A DNA stretch of 63,861 bases, from positions 1 to 63,861 of the forward strand of contig DASZRO010000043.1 in the NCBI GenBank assembly GCA_035550055.1, read 5' to 3'. The notes under the pieces were generated by a model. That model was not told the DNA's origin. It did no database searches and saw only the letters and a list, made by a program, of their open reading frames with translations. Position 1 is the stretch's first letter. The number at the start of each line of letters is the position of its first letter. This document shows, piece by piece, positions 31,580 through 41,740 of the stretch. Source of the stretch: Mycobacteriales bacterium. GTDB taxonomy: Bacteria > Actinomycetota > Actinomycetes > JAFAQI01. The position numbers and the translations under genes are program-made.

Positions 31580-33574
31580 GTGAGCCCCGCGAAGGCAGCC
31601 AAGCCGGCGAAGCCCGCGAAGGCAGGGGTCCAGCGGCGGGCCGAACGTTTGCCGATCGCTCGGGTGTCCGTCGACGTCTCGCTGGCGCACCTGGATCGGC
31701 CCTTCGACTATCTGGTGAGCGAGGAGCAGGATCGCGCCGCCCAGCCCGGCGTGCGGGTGCGGGTGCGGTTCGCCGGTGCGCTGGTGGGCGGCTTCGTGCT
31801 CGAGCGAGCCGCCGAGAGCGAGCACGAAGGGCGGCTGTCCTTTCTCGAGCGAGTACTCGGATCCGAACCCGTGCTGCGGCCGGAGATCATCGAGATCGCG
31901 CGCGAGGTGGCCGACCGGCAGGCGGGAGTGTTCGCCGACGTCACCCGGCTCGCTGTGCCGCCCCGGCACGCCGCCGTCGAGCGAACGAAGCGCAAACCGG
32001 CGGACGCCCCGGTTTCGGCCCCCGAGCCTCGGGCGCTGGGCCGGTACGCCGGCGGCGCGGAGCTCCTCCACGAGCTCGCCACCGGCACCGCCCGCCGGGT
32101 CTGGACGGTGCTCCCGGGCGACTGGCCGGGGGAGATCGCGGCCGCGGTCGGGGCGGTGGTGGCGGCCGGGCGCGGCGCCGTCGTCGTCGTACCGGACGCC
32201 CGCGACGTCGACCGGGTCGACCGGGCCCTGCAGGCCTGCCTCGGGGACGGGCACCACGTCGCGCTGACGGCTGACCTCGGGCCGTCGGAGCGCTACGAGC
32301 GGTTCCTCGCGGTGTCCCGAGGCGCGGTGCGGGCCGTGGTGGGCACCCGGGCTGCGGTGTGGGCGCCGGTGCACGACCTGGGGTTGATGGTCGTCTGGGA
32401 CGACGGGGACGACCTGCTCGCCGAGCCGCGATCGCCGTACTGCCACGCCCGCGAGGTCGCGCTGCTGCGGGCCCATCGAGCGGGTGCGTCGCTGTTGCTC
32501 GCGGGCCACGCCGTCACCGCCGAGGGCGCTCAGCTGCTGGCAACCGGTTGGGCCAGCGAGCTCGGCCCGAGCGCCCCCGCCAGGACCACCGACCTGCCCG
32601 CGGTCCGCGCCTCCGGCGGCGACGAGGAGCTCGCCACCGACGAAGCCGCACGGGCGGCCCGGTTGCCGACGCTCGCCTGGCGTACCGCGAAGGAGGCGCT
32701 GGCCAACGGTCCGGTGCTGTTCCAGGTGCCGCGGCAGGGCTACCTGCCGGCGCTGGGCTGCGCGCAGTGCCGTCGTACGGCGCAGTGCAAGCACTGTGCC
32801 GGGCCACTCGCCGGAGTGGGGGAGGACGCACCGCCGATCTGCCGGTGGTGCGGCGTGGTCGCCACCGCGTGGCGCTGCCCGCACTGCGCCTCGCTGAAGC
32901 TGCGCGCGGTGGTGGTCGGCGCCCGGCGTACCGCAGAGGAGCTCGGCCGGGTCTTCCCGGGCTTCGCGGTGCGCACCTCCGGGGGCAGCAAGGTGCTGGC
33001 GACGGTCAAGGGTGACCCGGCGATCGTGGTCGCCACTCCGGGCGCGGAGCCGGTGGCCGCCGGCGGGTACGCCGCAGCGATCCTGCTCGACGGCTGGCTG
33101 GCGCTGTCCCGGCCGGATCTGCGGGCAAGCGAGGAGGCGCTGCGGCGCTGGCTCAACGCCGCGAGCCTGGTCCGAGGCGCGGCAGCGGGTGGGCGCGTCG
33201 TCGTCGTCGCGCCCGGTGAGCTGCGGCCCGTGCAGGCGCTGATGCGCTGGCAGCCGCGCTGGCACGCCGAACGGGAGCTCGAGGACCGTCGAGCGCTGCA
33301 CCTGCCGCCGGCGGGCCGGATGGCCGCGCTGACCGGCGATGCCGGCGCCATCAGGGATCTGCTCGACTCCGCCTCGCTACCACCGGCCGCCGAACTCCTC
33401 GGCCCGGTGCCGGTCGACAGCGCAGAGCCTGACGCCGAGCGGGTGCTCGTCCGCGTGCCTCGCGTCCGCGCACTGGAGCTCGCCACCAGCCTCAAAGCGG
33501 CGCAGGCCGTTCGCAGCGCCAAGAAGGCGGACGGTTCGGTCCGGGTCGAGATGGACCCGATGGTTCTGGGCTAG
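31580..33574 (+). CDS. priA: PriA-like primosomal protein, helicase motifs lost
   Basis: 664 residues. The N-terminal DNA-binding region (about 30-140) and the eight-Cys zinc module (CAQCRRTAQCKHC and CRWCGVVATAWRCPHC, around 393-443) identify PriA. The Walker A GxGKT is absent: the corresponding loop reads VLPGDWPGEIAAAV. The DEEH box is replaced by WDDGDD. Such a protein can bind forked DNA but should not hydrolyse ATP. This is known for actinobacterial PriA. A basic Ala/Lys-rich N-terminal stretch (AKAAKPAKPAKAG) follows the leaderless GTG at 31580. The stop shares CTAG with the converging gene. Confidence 0.9.
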   Translation: MSPAKAAKPAKPAKAGVQRRAERLPIARVSVDVSLAHLDRPFDYLVSEEQDRAAQPGVRVRVRFAGALVGGFVLERAAESEHEGRLSFLERVLGSEPVLRPEIIEIAREVADRQAGVFADVTRLAVPPRHAAVERTKRKPADAPVSAPEPRALGRYAGGAELLHELATGTARRVWTVLPGDWPGEIAAAVGAVVAAGRGAVVVVPDARDVDRVDRALQACLGDGHHVALTADLGPSERYERFLAVSRGAVRAVVGTRAAVWAPVHDLGLMVVWDDGDDLLAEPRSPYCHAREVALLRAHRAGASLLLAGHAVTAEGAQLLATGWASELGPSAPARTTDLPAVRASGGDEELATDEAARAARLPTLAWRTAKEALANGPVLFQVPRQGYLPALGCAQCRRTAQCKHCAGPLAGVGEDAPPICRWCGVVATAWRCPHCASLKLRAVVVGARRTAEELGRVFPGFAVRTSGGSKVLATVKGDPAIVVATPGAEPVAAGGYAAAILLDGWLALSRPDLRASEEALRRWLNAASLVRGAAAGGRVVVVAPGELRPVQALMRWQPRWHAERELEDRRALHLPPAGRMAALTGDAGAIRDLLDSASLPPAAELLGPVPVDSAEPDAERVLVRVPRVRALELATSLKAAQAVRSAKKADGSVRVEMDPMVLG

Positions 33575-34671
33575 TCGCGGAGGTAGTGGTCCCACCCGGG
33601 CGGGACGATGTGCCGCAGCGCTCGGGTGAGGGCGGGGGTGACCTCGCGGGGCGCGCGGCCCGGCGCCGACACGGTGTGACAGCCGCTCAGCTCGACGTTG
33701 GCGTACTGCTGCACGCCGCTGTTGTAGCCGAGATAGATCCGCACCGCAGACCCGTCATCGCGCGGGCAGAAGATGCCGCGCGGCATCGGCGGAGCGTGCT
33801 CGATGGCTGCCGCGATCGCGTCCGCGTACGAGGCAGTGTCCATCTTGCGGACGGCGACGCAGTGACCGGTGTTCTCGCTGGGCAGCCACACCGACACCAC
33901 GCGCCGGGCGTTGCGGTACACCCAGACCAGGCCTTTGGACGTGTCGACGTTCCCGCCAGGAGCGGGGGATTCGACGGTGCAGACGCCCTTGTGCTCCTTG
34001 GTCAGCGGCGCGTTGGCGGGAGCGACTTCGTTGACGGGCGTGCCGTGGCGCCGGACGCCCGCCGTTGCGAAGTGCGCGGTTGGGGCGCCGCCGCCGAGGT
34101 AGGTCCGCCACGCCGGGGGCGCCGCCGGCAGCAGCGTCTTCTCGAACCGCGTCGTGTTGCCCCAGCGGGCGGCGCGGTCGGGGGCAGAGATCGGCCGGCA
34201 CCCGTCGAGGGCGGCCTCGGCGTACTCCGTGCTGCCGTTGGCGTAGCCGAAGTACAGCCGCACCGTCGTACCGTCGGAGAACGGGCACGGCAGCGGCTCG
34301 TCGGGCATCGGCTTGGCCTGCTCGATGGCCCTGGCCACCCGAGCGGCAAGCGCGGCCGAGCTGACGGTACGCCGGGCGACGCAGCGCTTGGCGTTGAGTC
34401 CGGGCAGCCACACCGCTGTCAACGAGGTGGGATCGCCATCAACCCACATCAGCTTCTCGTCGCTCGCCGACGGTCCAGCGGCGGTCACTCCCGCGGCCGA
34501 GCAGCTGCCGGCTGAGCGCGTAGCCGCCGGCCCGGAGCGCGGCGCGGCGCGGAAGACGGGGGCGCCGTGGCCTTGCGCGGCCTGGGCGGCGACGCCGCTG
34601 CCGAGGAGCAGCGCAGCGGCAGCCGCTGCGACACCGGTGATGCGAAGAGATGCAGCCATGCGAGCCATCAT
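33571..34671 (-). CDS. Secreted protein with an internally duplicated cysteine domain
   Basis: About 366 residues. The N-terminus has Arg residues and an alanine-leucine hydrophobic core, with signal peptidase sites near 28-31. Two tandem copies of about 130-150 residues follow. Matching segments are SLTAVWLPGLNAKRCVARR / VVSVWLPSENTGHCVAVR, TTVRLYFGYANGSTEYAEA / AVRIYLGYNSGVQQYANVE, LDGCRPISAPDRA / LSGCHTVSAPGRA and PPAWRTYLG / PPGWDHYLRD. Each copy has four cysteines in matching positions. Starts at 34671, 34668 and 34659 are all possible. No family is recognised and no catalytic motif is seen. Convergent with priA (stops share CTAG) and divergent from def. Confidence 0.65.
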   Translation of the reverse strand: MMARMAASLRITGVAAAAAALLLGSGVAAQAAQGHGAPVFRAAPRSGPAATRSAGSCSAAGVTAAGPSASDEKLMWVDGDPTSLTAVWLPGLNAKRCVARRTVSSAALAARVARAIEQAKPMPDEPLPCPFSDGTTVRLYFGYANGSTEYAEAALDGCRPISAPDRAARWGNTTRFEKTLLPAAPPAWRTYLGGGAPTAHFATAGVRRHGTPVNEVAPANAPLTKEHKGVCTVESPAPGGNVDTSKGLVWVYRNARRVVSVWLPSENTGHCVAVRKMDTASYADAIAAAIEHAPPMPRGIFCPRDDGSAVRIYLGYNSGVQQYANVELSGCHTVSAPGRAPREVTPALTRALRHIVPPGWDHYLRD

Positions 34672-34707
34672 GCGGGTTGGACGCGCCAATCGGCGGTATC
34701 GGTTCCC

Positions 34708-34713
34708 TAACAT
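34708..34713 (+). promoter_or_regulatory. -10 box of def
   Basis: TAACAT lies 34 nt before GTG 34748, in the 76-nt divergent region with the secreted-protein gene. GAGGAG (34736-34741) is the ribosome site. Confidence 0.4.
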
Positions 34714-34747
34714 TGATGCGCCTGTCGTCGCGTCGAGGAGTCCACCA

Positions 34748-35299
34748 GTGCCGGTCCAGCCGATTCGTCTGTTCGGCGACCCGGTGCTGACCACACCGGC
34801 CGAGCCGGTCACCGTCTTCGACAAGGAGCTGCGCCAGCTGGTCCGAGACCTCGCCGAGACGATGCTCGACGCGCCGGGAGTTGGTCTCGCGGCGCCCCAG
34901 ATCGGGGTCGGGCTGCGGGTGTTCACCTACCACGTCGACGACGAACAGGCCGGCCATCTCGTCAACCCGGTCGTGCGGGCGATCGGTGACGAGGAACAGG
35001 ACGGCGACGAGGGTTGCCTGTCGCTGCCGGGTCTGACGTTCCAGACGGTGCGCAAGCAGCGAGTCGTGGCGACGGGCGTCGACATGCACGGCGAGCCGGT
35101 CGTCGTCGAAGGCACCGAGCTGCTGGCGCGCTGCATCCAGCACGAGACCGACCACCTCGACGGGATCCTGTTCATCGACCGGCTGGATCCGGAGCAGCGG
35201 AAAGCGGCGATGAAGGCCATCCGGGAAGCCGAGTGGTCCGGCCTGACGCCGCCCGCGGTACGCGAGTCGCCGCACGTCACCGGCGGCTTGCCGGTCTAG
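34748..35299 (+). CDS. def: Peptide deformylase
   Basis: 183 residues. Removes the N-formyl group from nascent proteins. Motif 1 [10 protein letters not shown], motif 2 EGCLSLPG (metal-binding Cys) and motif 3 QHETDHLDG (HExxH) are complete. GTG start with GAGGAG 6 nt upstream. Followed by fmt, its pathway partner, after 13 nt. Confidence 0.96.
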   Translation: MPVQPIRLFGDPVLTTPAEPVTVFDKELRQLVRDLAETMLDAPGVGLAAPQIGVGLRVFTYHVDDEQAGHLVNPVVRAIGDEEQDGDEGCLSLPGLTFQTVRKQRVVATGVDMHGEPVVVEGTELLARCIQHETDHLDGILFIDRLDPEQRKAAMKAIREAEWSGLTPPAVRESPHVTGGLPV

Positions 35300-35312
35300 C
35301 CGGCATCGACCC

Positions 35313-36251
35313 GTGCGGATCATGTTCGCCGGTACGCCGGAGGCTGCGCTTCCCTCGTTCGAGGCGCTGCTCGCGTCGGACCGCCACGAGGTCATCGCCG
35401 CCGTGACCCGGCCGGACGCGCGCGCCGGCCGCGGCCGGCGGGTCGTGGCCAGCCCGGTGAAGGAGCGCGCCCACGAGGCGGGCATCGAGACGCTCACGCC
35501 TGACCGCCCGTCCGATCCCGAGTTCCTCGACCGGCTCGCGCAGCTGGCGCCGGACTGTGTCGCGGTCGTCGCCTACGGCGCGCTGGTGCCGCAGGCCGCC
35601 CTCGACATCCCGACCCACGGCTGGGTGAACCTGCACTTCTCGCTCCTTCCGGCCTGGCGTGGTGCGGCGCCGGTGCAACACGCGTTGCTGGCCGGCGACG
35701 ACGTCACGGGCGCGACGACCTTCCAGCTCGAGGCGGGCCTGGACACCGGGCCGGTCTATGGCGCCATGACCGTCAGCGTGCGGCCACGGGAGACCGCGGG
35801 CGAGCTGCTGCACCGGCTCGCCGTCGACGGCGCGGTACTGCTCACCGCCACGCTCGACGCGATCGAGGACGGCACCGTGGCCCCGGTGCCGCAGCCGGAG
35901 GACGGGGTCTCGCTGGCGCCGAAGCTGACCGCACAGGACGCCCGGGTGAGCTGGGAGCGTCCTGCCATCGTCGTCGATCGCGTCGTGCGCGGGTGCACAC
36001 CGGAGCCCGGGGCGTGGACGGTCTTCCGGGACCAGCGGCTCGGGCTCGGACCGGTCGAGCCGGTCGAGGCGGTCCGCGACGTGGCGCTCGCTCCCGGAGA
36101 GCTCCTCGACCGCGGCCGCGACGGGGTACTCGTCGGCACAGCGACCAATCCGGTCCGGCTCGGCACGGTGCGGCCCGCCGGCAAGCCGGACCGCGAGGCG
36201 ACCGACTGGGCCCGCGGTGCCAGGCTGCAGCCCGGCGAGCGCGTCACGTGA
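35313..36251 (+). CDS. fmt: Methionyl-tRNA formyltransferase
   Basis: 312 residues. Formylates initiator Met-tRNA using 10-formyl-THF. The N-terminal Rossmann domain begins [15 protein letters not shown] and holds the [16 protein letters not shown] active-site region and the Asp in [10 protein letters not shown]. The C-terminal OB-like domain begins near 205. GTG 35313. Confidence 0.95.
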   Translation: MRIMFAGTPEAALPSFEALLASDRHEVIAAVTRPDARAGRGRRVVASPVKERAHEAGIETLTPDRPSDPEFLDRLAQLAPDCVAVVAYGALVPQAALDIPTHGWVNLHFSLLPAWRGAAPVQHALLAGDDVTGATTFQLEAGLDTGPVYGAMTVSVRPRETAGELLHRLAVDGAVLLTATLDAIEDGTVAPVPQPEDGVSLAPKLTAQDARVSWERPAIVVDRVVRGCTPEPGAWTVFRDQRLGLGPVEPVEAVRDVALAPGELLDRGRDGVLVGTATNPVRLGTVRPAGKPDREATDWARGARLQPGERVT

Positions 36252-36291
36252 GAGCGGGCGTCGCGGGCGGCGCGTCCCGGCAGGCCGACGG

Positions 36292-37623
36292 TTGACGCCG
36301 GACCCGGCACGCAGGGTTGCCGCCGACCTGGTGCTCGCGGTGGACGAGGACGGCGCGTACTCCAACCTGGTGCTCCCGCGGATGATTCGGGACCGCCGCC
36401 TCGTCCCGCTCGATGCGGCGTTCGCCACCGAGCTCGGGTACGGCACGCTGCGATGGCAGGGCGTGCTCGACGAGGTGATCGGCGCAGCGGCGCGCCGTGA
36501 CGTGACGACCCTCGACCTGCCGGTGCGCGCCGTGCTGCGCGTCGGGACCTACCAGCTGCTGCACACTCGGGTCCCGCCACACGCGGCGGTGTCGACGACC
36601 GTCGACCTGACCAAGGCTCTCGCCGGCCATCGACCGGCCGGGTTGGTCAACGCCGTCCTGCGCAAGGTCAGCCAGCGCGACTGGGCGAGCTGGTCCGCTT
36701 CGCTCGCGCCGCCCGATCCGGTCGGCAGGCTCGCCTTCGAACACGGCCACCCCAGGTGGGTGGCCGAGGCGCTGCTCGACGCCCTGGCCGGCGACCTGAC
36801 CGAGCTCGGCCGGGCGCTGTCGTTCGATCGCCCGACCACCCATCTGCTGGCCCGTCCCGGTGCCATCGCCCGCGATGCGCTGCTCGCCGAGGCCGGCCCG
36901 CGTGCCGCGCCGGGCGCATTGTCGCCGTACGCCGTACACCTGCCCGCCGGTGATCCCGGTGCCATCCAGGCGGTTCGCGACGGCCGGGCGCGGGTTCAGG
37001 ACGAGGGCAGCCAGCTCGTGGCACTGGCGCTCGCCGCCGCGCCGGTCGAGGGGGAGGATCGTCGCTGGCTGGATGCGTGCGCCGGGCCTGGAGGCAAGGC
37101 GAGCCTGCTGGCCGGACTGCTGCCGCCCGGTGGCCGTCTGCTGGCCGGTGAGCTGCAGCCGCACCGGGCCGCGCTGGTCACGACCGGGCTGCGCGGCACG
37201 CGGGCTGCAGTGGTCGTCGCGGACGCGACCCGGCCGGCGTGGCGCAGCGACTCGTTCGACCGTGTGCTCGCCGACGTGCCCTGCAGTGGCCTCGGGGCGC
37301 TGCGGCGCCGACCCGAGGTCAGGTGGCGGCGTACCCCCGCCGATGTCGACCGGCTCGTGCCGCTTCAGCAGACGCTGCTGGACCGGGCGATCGCCTCGGC
37401 CCGGCCGGGTGGCATCGTCTGTTACGCGACATGCTCGCCGCATCCGGCCGAGACGACCCAGATCGTCGCGCACCTGCTCGCCGAGCGCCGGGACGTCGAG
37501 CAGATCGACGCGCGATCGGCGCTGCCCGGCGTACCCGAGCTCGGTGCCGGCCCGGCGGCCCAGCTGTGGCCGCACCGGCACGGGACCGACGCGATGTTCA
37601 TCGCGTTGCTGCGCCGCGTGTAG
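36292..37623 (+). CDS. rsmB: 16S rRNA m5C967 methyltransferase (RsmB/Sun)
   Basis: About 443 residues. An N-terminal NusB-like RNA-binding domain (about 1-130) is followed by a SAM-dependent MTase. Motif I is [10 protein letters not shown], motif [20 protein letters not shown] and motif [13 protein letters not shown] with the catalytic Cys pair. The start is uncertain: TTG 36292 is the first codon behind fmt that gives a sensible N-terminus; no good ribosome site is seen. In frame with it, an overlap from GTG 36217 inside fmt is possible. Confidence 0.9.
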   Translation: MTPDPARRVAADLVLAVDEDGAYSNLVLPRMIRDRRLVPLDAAFATELGYGTLRWQGVLDEVIGAAARRDVTTLDLPVRAVLRVGTYQLLHTRVPPHAAVSTTVDLTKALAGHRPAGLVNAVLRKVSQRDWASWSASLAPPDPVGRLAFEHGHPRWVAEALLDALAGDLTELGRALSFDRPTTHLLARPGAIARDALLAEAGPRAAPGALSPYAVHLPAGDPGAIQAVRDGRARVQDEGSQLVALALAAAPVEGEDRRWLDACAGPGGKASLLAGLLPPGGRLLAGELQPHRAALVTTGLRGTRAAVVVADATRPAWRSDSFDRVLADVPCSGLGALRRRPEVRWRRTPADVDRLVPLQQTLLDRAIASARPGGIVCYATCSPHPAETTQIVAHLLAERRDVEQIDARSALPGVPELGAGPAAQLWPHRHGTDAMFIALLRRV

Positions 37624-37648
37624 CGCGGTGCCGAAGCGGTCCGCCACC

Positions 37649-37654
37649 TACCAT
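37649..37654 (+). promoter_or_regulatory. Leaderless -10 box of rpe
   Basis: TACCAT ends 7 nt before ATG 37662, and no ribosome site precedes it. Confidence 0.5.
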
Positions 37655-37661
37655 GCGACCA

Positions 37662-38342
37662 ATGCAGATCGCGCCGAGCATCCTGTCCGCGGACTTCGCG
37701 CGGCTTGCGGACGAGGTTGCAGCGGTCGCGGACGTGGCCGACTGGGTTCACGTCGACGTGATGGACAACCACTTCGTGCCGAACCTCACCCTGGGGCTGG
37801 GAACCGTCGAGGCGTTGCTGAAGCACACGACGCTGCCGCTGGACTGCCACCTGATGATCGAGGACCCCGATCGGCACGCCCCGGCGTACGCCGAGGCTGG
37901 CGCTGCGAGCGTCACCTTCCACGCTGAGGCTGCGCAGGCCCCGGTCCGCCTTGCCCGCGTGCTGCGCTCGGCGGGCGCCCGCGCGGGACTGGCGTTGCGG
38001 CCGGCCACGCCGATCGACGCGTACGCCGACCTGCTGCCCGAGATCGACACCGTGCTCGTGATGACCGTGGAGCCCGGTTTCGGCGGTCAGGCGTTCCTCG
38101 ACGTCATGCTGCCGAAGATCCGCCGGGCGCGGGAGCTGGTCCGGGAGGGTGAGCACTCGGTGTGGGTGCAGGTCGACGGTGGGGTCGACCTCGACACGAT
38201 CGAACAGTGCGCCACCGCCGGCGCGGACGTGTTCGTCGCGGGTTCGGCGGTCTACGGGCGCGACGACCCGGCTCAGGCCGTCACCCGCTTGCGCGATGCT
38301 GCCAAGAGCGCATCCGCGACGGCATGGTGGTCTGCTCCCTAG
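37662..38342 (+). CDS. rpe: Ribulose-phosphate 3-epimerase
   Basis: 226 residues, TIM barrel. Interconverts ribulose-5-phosphate and xylulose-5-phosphate. The opening [10 protein letters not shown], the metal-binding [22 protein letters not shown], the [10 protein letters not shown] loop and QVDGGV are all present. ATG 37662 is preferred over ATG 37653 because of the leaderless box. Ribulose-5-phosphate is also a substrate of RibBA downstream. Confidence 0.95.
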   Translation: MQIAPSILSADFARLADEVAAVADVADWVHVDVMDNHFVPNLTLGLGTVEALLKHTTLPLDCHLMIEDPDRHAPAYAEAGAASVTFHAEAAQAPVRLARVLRSAGARAGLALRPATPIDAYADLLPEIDTVLVMTVEPGFGGQAFLDVMLPKIRRARELVREGEHSVWVQVDGGVDLDTIEQCATAGADVFVAGSAVYGRDDPAQAVTRLRDAAKSASATAWWSAP

Positions 38343-38352
38343 ATCGTCGGTT

Positions 38353-38380
38353 TTGCAAGGTCATCCGGCGGGAGCAGAAT
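38353..38380 (+). promoter_or_regulatory. Promoter of the riboflavin operon
   Basis: TTGCAA (38353-38358) and CAGAAT (38375-38380) are separated by 16 nt, placing the start of transcription just before the riboswitch. Confidence 0.5.
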
Positions 38381-38394
38381 GGTCGGGCAAGCCC

Positions 38395-38551
38395 CGCGCG
38401 CTCCGGGATCGGTGAAAGTCCGAACCGGCGGTGACGAGATGGTCCGAAGTCCGGGCCGCTCGAAGCCCGCGACCCGGCCGAAGCCATCGGCCGGTGGACC
38501 TGGTGGGACTCCAGGGCCGACGGTGAGAGTCCGGATGAGAGGCAGCGCGCG
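38395..38551 (+). promoter_or_regulatory. FMN riboswitch (RFN element)
   Basis: All conserved blocks of the RFN aptamer are present: GGTGAAAGTCCGAACCGGCGG near the 5' end, then AAGCCCGCGACCC, GTGGACCTGGTGGGACTCC, AGGGCCGACGGTGAGAG and TCCGGATGAGAG. The closing P1 stem pairs 38395-38402 (CGCGCGCT) with 38544-38551 (AGCGCGCG), perfect over 8 bp. FMN binding would shut down the rib genes. Downstream small hairpins, CACCC-GAA-GGGTG (38557-38569) and GCCCG-C-CGGGC around 38590, may form the expression platform. No T-run is seen, so control at translation is more likely. Confidence 0.95.
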
Positions 38552-38649
38552 AGCGACACCCGAAGGGTGCCGTCCGTTGCGACGTGCCCGCCGGGCTGCT
38601 TCGTTCGCGGCTCCTCGTCCCGGTCCGCCGGTTCGACCCGAGGAGACGA

Positions 38650-39744
38650 GTGGCCAGCCCCGCCGAGACCACCGCCATGCGCAGCGCACTCGCGCTCGCG
38701 CGGGGGGCGCTCGGCACGACGAACCCGAATCCCGCGGTCGGCGCAGTCGTCCTTGACCGAAATGGCCGGGAGGCTGGGGCAGGGGTGACCGCGCCGGTCG
38801 GCGGGCCGCACGCCGAGGTGGTCGCACTGACCGCGGCCGGCGAGTCCGCCCGCGGCGGCACTCTCGTCGTGACCCTGGAACCCTGCGCGCACCGCGGTCG
38901 TACCGGCGCCTGCGCCCAGGCCGTCGTCGCGGCCGGTATCGCGCGAGTGGTCTACGCCGCCACCGACCCGAACGCCGTCGCCTCGGGCGGGGTCGACCTG
39001 TTGCGGGATGCCGGGGTCGACGTCGAAGCGGGCCTGCTCCTCGACGAGGCGGAGGCGGAGCTCGGCCCGTGGCTGGTGGCGATGGGCCGCGGCCGACCCC
39101 ACGTGACGTGGAAGTACGCCGCGACGATGGACGGGCGGACCGCGGCCCGGGACGGCACCAGCCGCTGGATCACCGGCGAGGCCGCCCGCGCCGACGTCCA
39201 TCAGCTGCGCGCCCGCGCCGACGCGGTTGTGATCGGCATCGGGACGCTGCTCGCGGACGACCCGGCACTGACTGTGCGCGCGGTCGACGTCGGGCGGCAG
39301 CCGGTGCGCGTCGTGGTCGACAGCCATGCGCGTACTCCCGTGGGCTCGAAGCTGCTCGACGGTGCTGCTCCGGCCCTGATCGCGGTGACGGCAAGTGCGC
39401 CTGCCAAGCGCCGAGCGGCGTTGCGTGACGCCGGCGCGGAGGTGATCGAGGTGGCGAGCAAGGACGGCCGAGTCGATCTCGGCTCGCTGGTGTCCACGCT
39501 GTTCGCCAGAGAGCTCTACCTGCTCCTGGTGGAAGGCGGAGCCACGCTCGCCGCCGGGTTCGTCGGCGACGGTCTGGTCGATCGGGTGGTCGGCTATCTC
39601 GCGCCGGCGCTCCTCGGCGCGGGGAGCGACGTGCTCGGAGGTTTCGGGGTTGGCACGATCAATGACGTGAAGCGACTGCGGTTGCGTGACGTCGCAGCCA
39701 TGGGTGACGACGTACGCATCATCGCTGAGCTCGGAGGTGCGTGA
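38650..39744 (+). CDS. ribD: Bifunctional diaminohydroxyphosphoribosylaminopyrimidine deaminase/reductase
   Basis: 364 residues. The N-terminal cytidine-deaminase-like domain has zinc ligands in GPHAEVVAL and LEPCAHRGRTGACA. The reductase domain starts around 145 with HVTWKYAATMDGRTA, and NADPH-side residues include LLVEGGATLAAGF. GTG 38650 has AGGAG only 4 nt upstream; ATG 38677 is a shorter alternative. First gene under the FMN riboswitch. The stop overlaps ribE. Confidence 0.93.
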   Translation: MASPAETTAMRSALALARGALGTTNPNPAVGAVVLDRNGREAGAGVTAPVGGPHAEVVALTAAGESARGGTLVVTLEPCAHRGRTGACAQAVVAAGIARVVYAATDPNAVASGGVDLLRDAGVDVEAGLLLDEAEAELGPWLVAMGRGRPHVTWKYAATMDGRTAARDGTSRWITGEAARADVHQLRARADAVVIGIGTLLADDPALTVRAVDVGRQPVRVVVDSHARTPVGSKLLDGAAPALIAVTASAPAKRRAALRDAGAEVIEVASKDGRVDLGSLVSTLFARELYLLLVEGGATLAAGFVGDGLVDRVVGYLAPALLGAGSDVLGGFGVGTINDVKRLRLRDVAAMGDDVRIIAELGGA

Positions 39745-40340
39745 TGTTCACGGGGATCGTTGAGTCCGTCGGCGAGGTTGCGGCGATCGAGGATCAGACT
39801 GACGCGGTCCGCCTCACTCTCACCGGCAAGTCGCTCGACGGACTGGCCGGCGGCGAGTCGGTCGCGGTCAACGGGGTGTGCCTCACCGTCGCCGACATCC
39901 ACCCTTCCGGGTTCACCGCAGACGTCATGCGGGAGACCTTGCGGCGTTCGACGCTGGGCGGGCTCGCGGTGGCGGACCGGGTGAACCTGGAGCGATCCGT
40001 CACGCCGACCACCCGGCTCGGTGGCCACATCGTCCAGGGCCATGTCGACGGCGTGGCGACCGTTGTTGCCTCACGCCCGTCGGATCACTGGCGCGAGGTC
40101 GATCTCGAGGTGCCGGCCGACCTGGTCCGCTACGTCGTCGAGAAGGGCTCGATCGCACTCGACGGCGTGAGTCTGACCGTCGCGTCCGTAGCCGGCACCA
40201 CCGTCGGCGTCAGCCTGATTCCCGAAACGTTGGCGCGCACGACATTCGGGCAGCGCGAGGTCGGTGACCGGGTCAACGTCGAGGTGGACGTGCTGGCGAA
40301 GTACGTCGAGCGGCTGCTGGGTTCCAGGGAGGGCGCGTGA
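39744..40340 (+). CDS. ribE: Riboflavin synthase, alpha chain
   Basis: 198 residues, two lumazine-binding barrels. Dismutates 6,7-dimethyl-8-ribityllumazine to riboflavin. Each repeat contains the [17 protein letters not shown] type signature, with VNGVCLTV and LDGVSLTV repeating. GGAGGT (39733-39738) sits 5 nt before ATG 39744 and only 2 nt before GTG 39741, so ATG is chosen. Confidence 0.94.
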   Translation: MFTGIVESVGEVAAIEDQTDAVRLTLTGKSLDGLAGGESVAVNGVCLTVADIHPSGFTADVMRETLRRSTLGGLAVADRVNLERSVTPTTRLGGHIVQGHVDGVATVVASRPSDHWREVDLEVPADLVRYVVEKGSIALDGVSLTVASVAGTTVGVSLIPETLARTTFGQREVGDRVNVEVDVLAKYVERLLGSREGA

Positions 40341-41740
40341 TGGGTAGGTCAGGAGGACATCAGCCGGTGGCGGGCTTCAGCGAGGTGGAACGCGCGATCG
40401 CCGACATGGCCGCCGGGAAGCCGGTGATCGTCGTCGACGACGCGGACCGGGAGAACGAAGGCGACCTGATCTTCGCCGCCGAGATGGCCACGCCCGAACT
40501 GGTCGCGTTCATGGTGCGCTACACCTCCGGCTACATCTGCGTGCCGTTGACCGAGGCCGACTGCGACCGCCTCGACCTGCCGCCGATGTACCACACGAAC
40601 CAGGACCGGCGTGGGACGGCGTACGCCGTGACGGTCGACCTGATCGAAGGCACCACCACCGGGATCTCTGCTCACGACCGTGCCTTGACCATGCGCGCGC
40701 TCGCGGACCCGAACTCCACCCCGGCGGACTTCACCCGTCCCGGTCACGTGGTTCCGCTACGGGCCAAAGACGGTGGCGTGATCCGTCGGGCGGGGCACAC
40801 GGAGGCAACCATCGACCTGTGCCGGCTCGCCGGCCTGCGGCCGGCCGGGGTGCTCTGCGAGATCGTCAGCGAGAAGGACGTCGAAGGCATGGCGCGGCTC
40901 GACGAGCTCGAGGTCTTCGCGGCCGAGCACGATCTCGCGCTGATCGCGATCGCCGACCTGATCGCCTACCGCCGTCGTACCGAGAGCCAGGTCGAGCAGG
41001 TCGCGGACGCCCGCATACCCACCAACCACGGCGAGTTCCGCGCGGTGGGCTTCCGCAGCCTGGTCGACGGCATCGAGCACGTCGCCCTGGTCCGGGGGGA
41101 CATCGGCGACGGCGAGGATGTGCTCGTGCGGGTCCACTCCGAATGCCTCACCGGTGACGTGTTCGGCAGCCGTCGCTGCGACTGCGGCCCGCAGCTCGAC
41201 GCGGCGCTGGCGGCCGTCGCCGCGGAGGGCAGGGGAGTGGTCCTCTACGTCCGCGGCCACGAGGGGCGCGGCATCGGGCTGATGCACAAGCTGCAGGCCT
41301 ACCAGCTCCAGGACCAGGGTCAGGACACCGTCGATGCCAACGTGTCCCTCGGGCTGCCGGCGGACGCGCGGGACTACGGCACGGGCGCGCAGATCTTGTC
41401 GAGCCTCGGAGTTCGCTCCATGCGGCTGTTGACGAACAACCCCGAGAAGCGTGCGGGCCTGGAGGGCTACGACCTGTCGATCATTGCCCGCGTCCCGCTT
41501 CCGGTGCGGGTGACACCGGAGAACCTGCGCTACCTCACGACCAAGCGCGATCGGATGGGCCACGACATCCCCGGGCTGCCGGCTGTCGTCGAAGAGGAGC
41601 TGACCGAGGCGAGTGCCGACGTACTTCCCGCGGCCGTAGCGGAGAGCGCGGTCCGCGCGGCGCCGGACCTCTACCGCAGCGCCGTTCGGATGGCCTACGC
41701 GCTCTCGCCGTTAGCGACACCGGTGGAGGAGGCCGAATGA
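40340..41740 (+). CDS. ribBA: Bifunctional DHBP synthase / GTP cyclohydrolase II
   Basis: 466 residues. The N-terminal RibB makes the four-carbon unit from ribulose-5-phosphate ([18 protein letters not shown]). The C-terminal RibA opens GTP with zinc ligands in [18 protein letters not shown] and the GHEGRGIGL motif. GGAGG is 7 nt before ATG 40340; the longer GTG 40337 overlaps the ribE stop. The C-terminal 50 residues beyond the GCHII core are Ala/Glu-rich. Confidence 0.95.
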   Translation: MGRSGGHQPVAGFSEVERAIADMAAGKPVIVVDDADRENEGDLIFAAEMATPELVAFMVRYTSGYICVPLTEADCDRLDLPPMYHTNQDRRGTAYAVTVDLIEGTTTGISAHDRALTMRALADPNSTPADFTRPGHVVPLRAKDGGVIRRAGHTEATIDLCRLAGLRPAGVLCEIVSEKDVEGMARLDELEVFAAEHDLALIAIADLIAYRRRTESQVEQVADARIPTNHGEFRAVGFRSLVDGIEHVALVRGDIGDGEDVLVRVHSECLTGDVFGSRRCDCGPQLDAALAAVAAEGRGVVLYVRGHEGRGIGLMHKLQAYQLQDQGQDTVDANVSLGLPADARDYGTGAQILSSLGVRSMRLLTNNPEKRAGLEGYDLSIIARVPLPVRVTPENLRYLTTKRDRMGHDIPGLPAVVEEELTEASADVLPAAVAESAVRAAPDLYRSAVRMAYALSPLATPVEEAE

